Below are positions 11,911 through 26,181 of a DNA stretch of 64,000 nt, in pieces. Location: assembly GCA_963989245.1 (NCBI GenBank), contig OZ022339.1, positions 59,166,554-59,230,553 of the forward strand, in the 5' to 3' direction. A program made the position numbers and the translations under genes. Numbering within the stretch: the stretch's first letter is position 1; every line of letters begins with the position of its first letter. Below the pieces are notes generated by a model that was not told the DNA's origin, did no database searches, and worked only from the letters and a program-made list of their open reading frames with translations. Origin of the DNA: Nansenia antarctica (taxonomy: Eukaryota > Chordata > Actinopteri > Argentiniformes > Microstomatidae).

Positions 11911-13727
11911 CTGCACTCTGTAATGGCTTGTGTTGGTGTAGGAGTGATAGCTGATGGTAGAGGTAGACGGTGAGGAATCAGTGTGACTGACAGTGTGAAC
12001 CTGACAATGACTTGATCTGTTGACCCCCATCCCCCCCACCGCCCACTCACTCATTACCCTGTTCCCTCCCTTAAGAAGTTTACACACGCCATATCAATCA
12101 CTTCACTCCCCCTTGTCTGTCCAAACCCAACGCCCCCCCCCCCCCCTGCTGTGCCACCCACCCACAGCAGCCCCCCCCTTAGTGACTGGCTCTGTTCCTG
12201 CAGCCACATCTGGTCTGAGTGAAGAGAACATTAAGAACGTTAGCCTGCAGCTCGCGCGGCTAGTGACACTAACCGTGTCTGATTGGGTCCACGCTAGTTT
12301 GAGCAAACAGGACATGACATCAGAGGGAGTGCTGCCTCCCCCCCATCCCCAACCTCCCCCCCTACCTGTCTCACCCCCCCCATTTCCCTCCTGTGAGTAC
12401 TGCATGGCCTTTGCGCACCTCTCCCCTCTCTCCCTTGCTTCCTTATAGTTCAACATCTTGGCACTCTCCCTCCTGGCCAATAGAGCGGCGCCATACCGAC
12501 ACTGAGCCGTAGGTCATTTAGGGCTTCCTCTCTAGACTACCAGTCGTTACTGTCGAGACCCGGATCGCGTTCACAACCACAACTGCTGTGTTGCAGTCAT
12601 GTCTCTGATCGCTTTGTATTGTGATCTGTCTGGACCCTCTGAAGTGTAGCTTTTGTAAAAAAAAAAAAATGCTGCAAATGGGGTTATTTGAAGGATCAAC
12701 ACATGTAAATGAAGCTGTCTGTCGTCTGTACGACTTGGCTGTGATCCTCGGTTCATGTAGCCTTGTTTTGTCAGAGCTGGCAAACAGCTAGCATTGGCCT
12801 GGCGTGCCTGCTGATGTAGTCATCTACAAAGATGAGAGAGAGAGAGAGAGACTTGGCGGCCATCTGCGGGGAGAGAAAGCGAGACGACGTCATCTGTCTC
12901 CGGACCGCCCGGAGCTCGGAGATCAATGAGATGTGATGTCACAAAGACAGTTTGACGACCGGCGACGAAAACAACAACGCTAATGACAGAGATTAGCATC
13001 AGTGGCTCACCCCCCCCCCCCCACCCCTACAAATCTAACGGGGGTTGTGAAATCAACTCCAGATGGAGCGATCTCTTACAGGACAAGCCCATAGAGAGAG
13101 AGGGGAGGGGGTGGGGGGGCGCACAACTAGTGACAGATTGGCAGAAGTATGATTCCATTCAGGAGTCGCTCAACCTCAGATTCAAACCATCAGATTAGAC
13201 GCTGTCTGCTCTGCCCCCTGTTGGTGACTTGATTGTATAATCAATTTGAGAGCACAGATGGGTGTGGTGAAGTATGAAAAGCCAACCATATGCAAGCCGT
13301 TTGACAGGCATGTTTTTCACCAACTCTAGCGTTATCTACAGCTCTGTAGGTGGCCATTTTCCACACCACTGCCTTATTCCCGTGACCGTTACTTGTATCC
13401 AATGTCTCCCAGTGCACGGGAAGACCGCCTAACCACCTGTGTAGGGACCACTGTTGTCGCCAAAGCCCCTCGCCATGGAAACAGAACCACGATGAGAGAA
13501 TGGGGAAGGAATTCCTGTTGGCTTCGCTGAGGAGCTTCCCAGACCTGGCGGTGATGTTGCCGTTAACGCGAGAGAGCAACAATACCGATGGAACTAGGAG
13601 TGCCATTGTTGTTCCAACGGGCCTGCTGGAAGCGCCCTGTCAGTTCCCACGCCTGGCTTTCAGCTCAACAAGAGGCCAAACAGGAGGGGAAAAAAAAAAT
13701 GTTTGTTGTGTTCTCTTTCTTGTTCGT

Positions 13728-13764
<37 letters not shown>

Positions 13765-16230
13765 GCTTTTGTCCCTCTCTTTCTCTCCCTTCCTCCATGT
13801 TTCCAGTGCAACCTCAGGGCCTTGCCACTCCCCTCCCCCTTCAACCAGAACCTTCTCCCTCCTCCCCCTCTCCCACTCCTCCCCCCATCTGGCTGCCTCC
13901 CCCTGCAGATGAGGCCTCACTTATTAGCCCTGACCTGTTAATTAGCCTCTTAATGAGCTCCCCACTAACGAGGGAGAGGCTGACGAGCACTGGATGCTGT
14001 ACCTCGACGCCCTCTAGTGGAGGACGGGGGAAAGACTCAGCAAGGCCAAATAAAACAACAGGACCAAGACGACAAGAGAAAACATGAGAAACAGAGAGAG
14101 AATCGGGCTGTATAACTTGCCCTTGTTTGCCCTAATGACGGCAATCACTGAATATATAATTTGCTACTTCCAACCTCTGAATTTGAGCAAATAATGGATA
14201 ATAAAATAACATTTTCACTATTCTACATTACACTTTTTTTTTGTCTTACGGTTGGTGTGTGTGTGTGGCGTCTCACCTCCAGCAGGTCGATCATGCGGGT
14301 CATCTGGGAGTAGATGAGGACGCGGTGGCCCTGGCCCTTCAGACGGCAGAGCAGCGTGTCCAGAGTGTGCAGCTTCCCACTGTCCGTGATCAGGGTCTCC
14401 TTGTCTGAAACGCAGGGGCGGAGGGGAGGACAACAGTTGAGCAGATTGCTTAATAGGACTAGGTGTTACAATCCCTGAAGATTCAGCATGCAACTTACCT
14501 TATCTTAACTTTTATATATATATATAAAAAAATATATATATAAAAAAATATATATAAAGTACTTCTGAACGTATTTATCTTTCTCTGAAGAAAGTGAACT
14601 TATAGTCCACACAGAGCCTGTCTGACAAAACATTATGGAGGTTGCTCTTTATTAGGGGACTCAAATATTCAGAGCAAATACTCCCTCACCAGGAGTCCAT
14701 GCCAGTCGCATAATAAGCCTTTTGTTACCAGAATTGTCAGTTGCGTGTCAAGAGAACAGAGTAACAGTTCATCAGGATCCAACGCGATTATCCAACACCT
14801 AATCAATACGAGTCGTCCTGTAAGCCCCTACAGAGCCAGATAAAGAGCCTGTCGCCAGGGTAAATCAGCTTTGAGATCAATCCCTGTTAAAACAATCCCT
14901 GGTACCTAGCCTACACTGATCCGTTACGTCAGGAAAATCCCGCCCCTCCCTCGCTTGGCACTGCTGACCAGGCAGCTGAACGAGAAGTGAAGTGATGAGG
15001 TCATACCGCACAAAGACAGAAAAGTAGGATTTATTCGTCTTATCGCTGATGCCGGGTCAGATATGTTTTTCCCCCATATCCCTAATGGATCAGATAAAGA
15101 ACGGGTAATCTGATCCTAGATCTGTGGTTAAGGGCCACTCCTACCTCAAGCCGATGAGGTATTAACAGCATCCAACACAATGACACAAAAAGGGAGGGGG
15201 GGAGGCTGTAAGTCCCGTCAAACCGATGAGAGCCCACGCTATGGTGACTGACCTGCAGGTCGTGACCCCGGGTCCCAGGATGTGAGGGCAGGGTCAGGGT
15301 CGGGGTAGCGGCGGCAGGGCCGGGGGGGGGGGGTAACAGGGGGAGTCCCGATGGGAGATTCAGGCTTAGCTGCCTCTCTCCCTCACTCTATTGAAGAGTG
15401 GTTCCCAAGCCTTTCTGTGATGACACCGACTTTTCGGTGTACTATTAGGGACCTGTCAAGTAATCAAAGCTAAACCCCTGGACCCTGTCTTGAGCCATGA
15501 CCCTAAAGAAATAAGCAATGTACCAAAATGGCCCCCTGACCGACTGTTTCCAAAACACCTCCACAGAAAACAATAGTTCAATCAATTCCATCAGCGTAGA
15601 CGTGGAGTGCCAAAACCACAGAATTCATAGTTTGAAGACTTTGGCTGCAATAGAAGGACATTAAGGCCAAAACCAGATCCCAGAGGCACACTGGCCACTG
15701 TTCCACCATGTTCCACGGCTCCACCATGTTAATGTGCACTTAGGCTGAACCCTGACCTCTCAACCCTAACCCCGGAGAGGTCAGGCGGGTGACTCTGCTG
15801 AGGTGTTAAAGAGAAACTAATGGAACAGATGAACACTTGAGCTCTCTGGGGGTGGGGAGGGGGGGCGGGGAGGAGAGGGGGGGAGTACTGCGGTCACCCC
15901 TGGGTCACTGTGGTGGTGCAGAGCTTTACTCGCCAAACGCTGACCGGGCAATTACCACATAGGAGTCCACTGGGCTGGTTGTGGGAGAATGTGGGAGGGG
16001 GGGGAGAAAGAGGGGGAGACACCAAGGAAGAGCGAGGGGAGAGGGAAAAGAGGGAGGAAAAGTGAAGGAGGGCCAGACGGAGAGAGAGGTGGTTGGGTAC
16101 AGATACAGTGTGACTGTGGCGGTTGGAGATGTCTCGGTCTCTTCACCATGGAGCCACCCTGACCCAGGCATGTGTGTGTTCATCTCCAGAGCTCAGTGTG
16201 GTTTTTGTATGTATGTGTGTGTGTGCGTGC

Positions 16231-16266
<36 letters not shown>

Positions 16267-18106
16267 GGTGGGGGCGGGGGGGGAGTAAATGCACCACAGG
16301 CCCCCATGACAAACACCATGCCCCACCATCAAAGGCCTGTAATTGGCTTTGGCGTCAGGGGGAAAGGAGAGAAATGGAGAGAGAGAGAGGGGGGGGAGAG
16401 AGAGAGAGAGAGAGAGCAGAGGAGCAGGAGGGAGGGAACTGTAGTCACATCAGGCTGATATGACTGTTGGGCTTGCAGTTTAGGAGCAGGGTGAGGACAG
16501 GGTGAGGCAGGAAAGGGAAAACAAGAGGGACAGATGAAAGAAAGGGGGGGAATTGGTAGAGAGCGAGACAGAAAGGGGTAGACAAAGAGAGACAGAAAGG
16601 GGTAGACACACAGAGACAGAAAGGGGTAGACACACAGAGGCAGAAAGGGGGTAGAAACACAGAGGCAGAAAGGGGTAGACACAGGCAGGGGACTGTGGTC
16701 GGTCTAATTTTCCTACGTCTCTGGGTTTGTGAGTGACGGTGGTGACGTGGTGGTTTGGGGGCAGACGAGCCCCCTCGTCACCATGGTGCCACCCAGACCA
16801 GCGTCAAGGGCACCAGCGCTCCTTAAGCCCAACACAAACACTTAAACATAAACCCCTGCTTTGGCACATTCGCAAAAACTCTCTCAGGCAATTGGGAGGT
16901 CGTCTTAGCTTGATTACCAGTCCGTCTCTGCGTCGCGTGGATCTGTTTCAGCTCCAGCCAAATCACAAACAAGTGCTCATGGAGTTGGCTAAAGAAAATC
17001 AGGCTAGATGTTTCACAACATCTCCAGAAGAACACCCTTTTAAGGCCTTTTTCTTTTTTGTTGGTCTACAGTGGGTTTTTTTTTACGTGTCCTTCTTTCG
17101 CGAAGAGACCACTCTCACCACATTTGAAGCATCACAACGGCTCCAACTATCCACTTTGGCTAAACCTTGGCGGCACAGCTTTCTAAAACCTCTCCAAGAT
17201 TCCTAAGCATGATGGAAGTGTTACTCTAAATACCACGGCCATTTCTTTAAAAAGAAATTTGAGGACAATTGCAGTTTTTTATTTTTCCCCACCACTTTGG
17301 TGGTCTGCCTCATTCCAAGACAACACATATACTGTACAGTTGTTAACCTAATAAGCTACATGTGTTCTGTATCATGCAGTGTGGTTTTAATATTTATACA
17401 AATGAGCAAATTGGGCAAAGGCGAGCCAAGCATTCATCATGAATTAAAACAGATGGAGGGTTTGTTTCTGTGGTAATAGTTTGTCGTTAGAACTGTTGTA
17501 TACAAAACAATGGGAGCAGTTGCTGACTGTCTAGGTTGGAGGTGTGCTTGATCGGTATTATTAATAAGATTAGACATTTAGCTGACTTGGATGAAAATGA
17601 CGCCCTAATGAAAAACACGTTCTGTAGTGTGTGCACTGACACGCTCACCTCAATCCTGCTAGCCAGGCTCTCGGCCTCTGTATCCAAAATGGAAGGCACG
17701 GGATCACACCACACTGCCGTTTCCATGGATACTCATACAAAGCTTCACCACCTGCTCTGCCCTCCTCACCCATTCCAACCCCCCCACCCCCAATCCTCAC
17801 ACTCCACACTCTAATTTCTCATCCACCAATCAAATCCAGCCCCACTCCCCCCCCACCCCCACCCCCACCCCCAATCCTGCCCTCCTGCTGGTGGTTTATC
17901 CCCCCCTCCTCAGAGCTGTGTAATCCAATCCCTGTAGGCCAGAGCTGGGGCCTGACCCGGGCCTGACCCAATTAGAACCCTGCTGCCACCAAGCCCTGGG
18001 CCAGCTAATTAGCCAAGTCCTGCTGCCTGGCGCCTGATTATTCCCAACTCTGCTGCTAATTTCATTAATACTATCCCCCCCTTTCACTGCAGTTGCCTGG
18101 GCCCGG

Positions 18107-18184
<78 letters not shown>

Positions 18185-19190
18185 AGGTAGGATGGGATAG
18201 ATGGAGAAGGAGCAGTGGAGAGAGAGAGAGAGAGGGAGAGGGAGGGAGAGAGAGAGCGAGACATGGACAGACACATCTCTCCTCTCTCTGTAGAGGTCCT
18301 GAGGTAGATCTAAGAAAGCTAGAGAAATGGAGCTGTCTGTGTCCTGAGACGAGAGACTATCATTTCCCTGGTTAGAGCTGTTGAATTTCTGCTGACGCCT
18401 ATGTGTTTTCACGGCACACATCGCCCACCATCCCCCCCCCCCCCCCGTTCTCTGAGACGTCAGCGGCCGGAGGAGAGAGAGAGTGAGACAGTTTTATGCT
18501 CGCTCTTGAGGTTTATTTGCGGGAAGCGATGCAGCGGTTGTCGGGTCCTCACCACGGGTTGGGAGGGGGGAGAACAGTGTGTGCTGTGTGAACGCTGTCA
18601 TTAGGATCCATTACATGCATCACACAGGGTCGGCCTTGGGCTCTCCCGCAACACCGCGGGCCCCGGCGTTTGCCTGAAACTAATGTTTCCTTCCCCTCCT
18701 GATCCGTTCCAGAAACCTCGACTCAACAGATATGATGGGTAATATCTCCCCCTTTAGGCCACCTTCGGTAATGGACTCGGGGAGGTTCACTCAATGCCAT
18801 TAAACTCCCTATATATTACTTCTACCATACCACACTGACAAAGGGTACTAGCCTACATAAGCAATCCATATGTATATCTTTCTCTCCTTTTTGGGGCATA
18901 ATTGTCTTGTACAGTTTCTCCCAGTATTGGCAGAGGGGCTCAACTTCACAACTTTTAGATACTCTAAAAGACAATTATGCCCCAAAAGGAGGGAAAGATA
19001 TACATAAGCCAGCGGTGGCGGTCAGACAGTAAACAATGACGGAGCAGAGCTAGCCAGTGTTGTTCTGTGGCCCTCTATCAGAAGGCCGGGGAGGCTTCCT
19101 GCCATTTTGCTGGAGAGCAGGGATTCTTTGAAGGGACAGGAAGGCAGAGCAGTGTTTCCCACAGCCTGCGGAGAGGCAGACCCAACTCAG

Positions 19191-19264
<74 letters not shown>

Positions 19265-20386
19265 AACGCATATGCACACACAAACGCATATGCACACGCA
19301 CACACACGCAGGCACACACAAACATGCGTGCGCGCACACACACACACACACACGCCTGTCCTGAGGCATATGTACTCCGACCACACAATAAAGAGCGAGT
19401 CAAAAGGAGACACGGCACATCTATTGTGAGAGGACCATCATTTTGTGGCCTTGTTCCTTCTAATTACTGTAAGTGACAGAGAAGCCACACACACAGCAGG
19501 ATGGTATTTTTTGCCTGTGTTTGGAATTTTTCAACAAAAAAACACTGGCGCTCTTCACAATAACCTTTAATAGCGCATAATTAGTCCACGGAATTAAAGT
19601 GACAGTTGACCCCACAGTTTGCCAGATGTCCTGTTATGGAGCCAATATTTCAAACTCATTCTGGATTAGGGGTGTACTATCCCTTTAACTAAAAGGACAC
19701 ACAGAAAAACAAAACCATGTTTCCCTAAGCTGCAGGGACGGAGGACAGTCAGAGAGGTGATGGTGGCACCCTGGAATAGAGGCCTCTAGCAAACAAACAG
19801 GATTGGATTTCTAAAGTATGGTCAAAACTCTCCCATCAATCCACCATATGAAACTCAAGCCACTGCCTCCATTGTTTCTTGCCCCTCTACCCACCAAGGG
19901 CATGAGTCCTTAAGGTTCTCCGATTAGATAACCAGATCAGGTCTGAGGTTTGTGGCGGTGGTACTAGTAAGCTCTGCTCACGCCACACGCTCAAACAAAC
20001 AACCTTCAGGCGGCCGTTTGTTTGGAAAGGTGTGGGATTACAGCGGGGAGGGAGGGTGGGAAAATGAAGCTAACTCCTGTACAACCCTTGATGTGGCAAC
20101 AATACTTCATACGGTGAGATCGGCGGACCGTTGGGTCATTTCCTTCCAAGTGCTCTGAGAAATCTGGGAGAGTGAGTAGGATGAGGTTGCCCCCCCCCCC
20201 CTCCAGACACTGATCTGAGGTCATTGACATGTTACCCACCGATGGTGTAAGGGTCAGGGTGTGGAGACGGTCAGCAGATCTGAGATCTGTGCTTAAGGGG
20301 CGACTTCGACTCCAGAGCGTGGGAGAGTGTGTGAGGCGAGGTGAGACATCACGGTCAGTCTGAATAGAGTGCTGCTCTGAGCCGCT

Positions 20387-20440
<54 letters not shown>

Positions 20441-20541
20441 CTATTAGCATTACCTAACTCAGCACTGGAACAATGACCAATAGTTAAACTTCCTCGCTTT
20501 GTCCTCCCCCCTCAAAACTTCACAAGGGCTCCTAGACGGTT

Positions 20542-20587
<46 letters not shown>

Positions 20588-20889
20588 TACACACACACAC
20601 ACGTCTTGTATCGCACATTAACACACACACACACACAAAGTGGCCGTCTCCAGGCCACAAAAAGTCTGACTATCTGGGACTAAGGGGCCAAGACTAAAGG
20701 GAGATGTCATCAGAATGAAAGGCGTCCTACAGCGTAGCGGTGGGAGGTTGAGGGGTCTGTGAGAAGGGAAGCCGTGTCTCTGTAAACACATGACCCTCCT
20801 CAGGCATCACTCATCTGACTCTCAGACCTGTGTCTAATCTGTCTGACCCTACAGTAGCAGCTCCCCTGCACCGCTGATAAACAGCCTGT

Positions 20890-20925
<36 letters not shown>

Positions 20926-21244
20926 CTTGTGTTGTGATGAACTACTTTTGTGTGTGTGTGTGTGTGTGTAGTGCATGCGCATGCGTGTGCGTGTGTGTGT
21001 GTGATAAAGAGGCTGAGGGTCAGCTAGGACACAGAGCTGGCAAAGACAGGGCGGTGTGATAGGCAGCGCTGTGCTCTGGGTGACCTCTGGCTGAGACCTG
21101 TGTGGATTCTCCCACAGGCTTTCCCCTTCCCCTCACCCTGCCCACCGAGGCCCCGGAGCTGGCAGTCACAAGGCTGGAGACTCCTTTGAAGGAGGGCCGC
21201 AGCACCGTAAGTATACACACAACAAACACACATATGCCCCCGCA

Positions 21245-21306
<62 letters not shown>

Positions 21307-21384
21307 CTAGGGTTAGAGTAACAGCACACACACAACAACATCAATGCACAGCACTGAGGAAAGTCCCTGCACATGCGCGCACAG

Positions 21385-21422
<38 letters not shown>

Positions 21423-22245
21423 CTTACCGGGTATCCTGATGTAGGACCAGCCGTGGCGGGGGTAGAGGGCCATCACGCCCCCCGGGCATTGTGGGTAAAA
21501 AGCATTGGCTCGGGTGAACCAATCGGACGCGAGCTCGGGGGAGCCGTACAGGAAGCACTGCTTGGCAGCCACACCCCCTCCGCCCCGCATCACCCGCCAA
21601 TCGTACTCGGCGCTGCGGTCGTCACAGTAACGCTCCATGGGAACGGCCGTCACCTAGGAAACCAAACGCAGCGGGAGAGAAGTGTGTGACGTCACGTGAC
21701 ATTCGTGGGGGGGGGGGTTCACACACGTTTTCTGAGCCACAACGGAAGGCTGGGCCAGGACGTCTTGACACACAGGTCAGACAGGGTCACAGGTCAGGCA
21801 GGGTCACAGGGCTTCTCTTTGATGATAAATACCCTTCTTTTCATGTTTCCCAGGGACGACAGGCCTGTCACCCTGGCGCCTGTGTGGTGCCCGCCTGCCT
21901 GCCTGCTCTCTGCCAACACCCACAGGGCCAAACAACAGAGCAGTTGGTAGAAGAGGAGGGGAAGATCAAAGACAGGGGGGGGGGGGCTGAAAATACTGTA
22001 CAAACAAGTAGCCTATCTACACCATCTCTATCCTGTTTTAGCCAAACTAGGCCAGAGCTCTGCGGCAGTCTAAAAACCCACCCGCCCGGTCCCACCGTGG
22101 GTACATTCCCATCTGACAGACCCGTGGGGATCGGCGAAAAGCAGAATGGTGGAAACTAGGGGGAACGGACGAAGGGGAGGGAATGAGGGGTGGGAGAAAT
22201 ATATTAGAAACAAAATGTAACTATCATGGCAGCTGTTGCAGTCGT

Positions 22246-22276
<31 letters not shown>

Positions 22277-22433
22277 GGGGGGCACGGGTAAATAAATACA
22301 GACAAACCAAGCAGGAGGCCTTTTTTAGAAGCTGTGTTTGTTTAGAGTGCAGCTGGAAGTCACTGCAGGGGTTCCCTCCACACACACACGGCGCACACAC
22401 ACACGCATGCACACACACGCACGCACACACGCG

Positions 22434-22470
<37 letters not shown>

Positions 22471-22921
22471 GTACACACACACACACACACGCACACTGTC
22501 TGCCGATAAGGGATGCTCATTGTTGCACGTCTCTAAAGGCAGAATCCCCCCCCACCCCCTCCATTTAGACCACACAGCCTACTCCACTGTCACACTGAAA
22601 CACACACACACACTCAAACACAAACACAGACAGAGGCACACGCCTTACCCTGGGCACAGCGGTGAGTAGGAACTTGGGTGGTTCGGTGGGCTGGCAGGGC
22701 CGTAGGATGGAGGTGGCCGAGCGGCGACTGTGGACCGTCACGTCTGTGTGTCGCACCACGCCTGGCCTGTGGCGGGTGAACACCAGGTCCTGAGACACAC
22801 ACACACAGTGTGTGCAGACGCACGGCAGAAAGCAGAACGTTGTTACTGACGATATGCACAGGTGTTAATGTGTGATCCTAAACGGCTGGTGTTCATCAAA
22901 AAAAATATTTCATGTAAAAGA

Positions 22922-22976
<55 letters not shown>

Positions 22977-24167
22977 TGTGAGTGTGAGTGAACATGATCA
23001 TTCCCAAACATTGACAGGTTCACAGCGCCCCCTAGTGTCGGCGCTACGAACATCACCCGTGTCTCTGGTGGCCCTGTGCAGAGAGAGACCTGTGGTTTGC
23101 TCCATCAACGTCAAATCCATACCCCCAAATAAAAACACTTCATAAGACTGCGTGTTGAAATCCTAGCGGTTGTCAAGGCAGCGTCAGCCAGGCTACAGCG
23201 GTGGGGCTGGTAGGGAGGGCAGAGCGCTGACGCTCAGCGGTGGTGGGAGGGAGGGGGGAGGGGGGCGACGACGACAGTGGAAAAAGCATCCCCCAATGCC
23301 AGACGGGTAAGAACGGGGAAGCGGTGGGGGTTGGGATCACAGGGGGAGTCGGGGTGTCTGAGTGTCTAGGGTTTGGATCGCAGCAGCGGGATCAGAAACC
23401 GCACGGCACCGTCGAGACCGGCAGGCTAGAGGAATCATGAGGAGGCGGCCTGGATACGACGAGATAGGAGTGAGTCTGAGACTACGCTAAGTTGACTGTG
23501 CAGTTTTTTTTTTTGCACCGTCTGGGGGGAAAAGAACAAAGTAGTCAAAACACTGGATCAAATATCCCAAATCGGAGGATGAGCCAGATCTCATGATGCC
23601 TAAATTAAATAAAGCAGGGACAACTCTCCAGAAGGGACCACAATAAAGCAGGGACAACTCTCCAGAAGCTTCTGGAGTTCTCATTCAGACTCTTTTTTTC
23701 TTTCTTTCTTCTTTTTTAAGCGTCTCTTGCTTCCTTAGTTTAGAGAACACACTCCGGGGGGGTAACCTAAGAGGCTGAGCAGCTGCAGAAAACAAACAGA
23801 CACGTTTGACTGAGAGAGACAGGGAAGGCTGGGGCTTTGGTCCTGGTGCGTCAGTGCAGTTTGGACCGGTCTGTACGGGCCCTGGAGGCTGAGAGAGGAG
23901 AGAGAGTGTTGGGTTCCTGTCTGCGGCCCAGATCAGATCCCAGAGGAGGCAGACTGGGGGCAGAGAACAAGCTGTGTGGAGCCAGAGAGGAGTGACGCTG
24001 GGGAGGGTTCAGTTTCACTTCTGTCAGCTTCCTTTCCTCTGAGACACACTCTTGACACACTCGAGACACACACACACACGCAGTGGTAGATTGGTGTGCT
24101 TAGGGACCAGTGGAGGGGGCTGATGGGGGGGATGGAGTGGCGCTAAGAGGACTCAGGGGCTTGTGCT

Positions 24168-24198
<31 letters not shown>

Positions 24199-26119
24199 AC
24201 GTGCGAGCGCACAAGTGTGTCTCTTACCTGTAGCACGGGGCTGGTGTGCGTGTTGGGGAAGGCAGTGGGGCGGTTCAACCAGAGGATAAGATCCCTGTGT
24301 GACAGACACTGAGTCCTGGGTCCCCCGCTCCCTCCTTCCCCCTTTCCTTCCCTCCTTCCACCCCCCTCTTCTTCTCCTCCTCCCTCCTCGTCGGCCAGGC
24401 CCCACAGGCGACGCTGGTGCAGCCGGTACGCTGCCTTCAGGGAGAGAAAGAGGGCTAACCACCTGAGAGAGAGGAGCGGAGAGAGAGTAGAGAATAGAGG
24501 AGAAAACATCCTTCAAATGCAGTCATAGCAGTCAGCAGCATCTCCCTCTGTCAGCTACGGTTTGGTAGGTTTCCAATTCAGGAATAATACTCAGATGAAA
24601 AGATAAAAGTTCAATAGCTCGAGAGCTGAGAAAGGTCTCTTTCTATAAAATAAATACTTAATTAAATAAAGCGTGTCTTTCTGAGACCCACCTGGCCAGA
24701 GTGCCTTGCAGCATGACGTTAGACATTTCGGCCGGTGACACGTCGATGAAGCGTAGGAAGGAGAAACAGCTTCCTTCGTGGTCACCTGGAGGGGAGTGAG
24801 GGGGGGAGAAAAGGAGAGGAAACGATTAAGGGCATAGACATTAAGTAGACATCAAAAGGGGTGCTAGCCTGCTAGCTTGTGTTCTGTGTACCGTAGATCA
24901 TGCTGTACATAGCCCATCGCTATGTATCATAGCCCACACAGCCTGTATTTTTGTATACTTCACTATATATGACATATTTATCATATATGTATCATATGTA
25001 TCATAGCCTGTAAAATTGCTCATTGTATATAATCTCAATTTATATATACCACTGCACCCAGTCACCATTGTATGACATTGCACATCACGCTACCATTTGC
25101 ACTTTAATGTATAGATTGCTGTAAATACTGCTGTAAATACTGCTACTTATCACTGCAATATAATTGCTATTTGTTGCACTTCTGGTTAGATGCACAATCA
25201 TTTCGTAGCATTTTCTTGTACTACTAATGACAATAAAGTGAATCTAATCTAATCTAGCCTAAGACAGTTAACTCTAGACATGTATGTTTCATCTTAACAG
25301 CACAGAGGCTCCCTCTAGGCTTGGGCAGTTTTACGGTTAAACCGTAAACCTTGGTTAAAAAAATAGGAAGTTATAAATTGCTATATATAATAAAGGCCTT
25401 AAGAGTGTTCCTCCTTCCCTCCATTTCCATTCACACGTGACTTCCACTCAGCCCGTGTCGCACGTATTTACAACTGTCAACAAACTGTCAACTGCAATAT
25501 AGCAATAATATAGCCATATAGCTTTATATAGCAATATAGCAATAATATAGCAATATAGCTTTATATAGCAATATAGCTTTATATAGCAATACCGGTGACA
25601 CTTTCTAATGACAATGACCTAGGCAAACAACAAGACTTTACCGGGCGTGCCCAGACCATTACATGCAAAAAACATGCTTGTTCTTCTGTCGAAAAACCTA
25701 GAATAGGCTTGAAGAATAGCCTAACTTTGTAGGAAACGCTTTTATGGACGCTTTCGTTACTGCCATTTTTTATAATGATAGTCATGATACCCTAAACTGC
25801 GATTAAACTGTAAATCGCGGTATTATTTGGGGACTGTTTAACGGTATCAAAAATTGGAAACCGCCCAAGCCTAGCTCCCTCTCTCCACTTCCATTTCTCC
25901 TTCTGCGCTAACGTTAAACAGCTGGTGACAAGTACGTTGCCTGCGGGCGTGTGGTGTGTGTGTGTGGCTTGGTAACAATGGGTTGTAAGCCACTCACTTT
26001 TCCTGTGGAAGAGGGACTGCTGTATGTGGTCAGGAGAGAAGGGAGACAGCAGAACCTGGAGCAGCCTGAGACAGAGAGATGACATTTTATGTTACTGACA
26101 ACAGGAATCCTGAACCATG

Positions 26120-26181
<62 letters not shown>

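Larger units (their letters stand above)
14405..21427. other. ino80 intron 24 (7 kb): repeats and unique DNA, no gene seen
   Basis: The largest ino80 intron. It holds AT-rich runs (14513-14560), TG (16205-16268), GA (18111-18250), a 24-25-bp minisatellite (16560-16682), CA runs (19196-19352, 20387-20438, 20545-20640, 20890-20925, 21245-21306), an inverted repeat at 18869-19006 and a possible conserved block at 17925-18065. No open frame here has family resemblance; the frames that exist are translated microsatellites. Confidence 0.65.
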
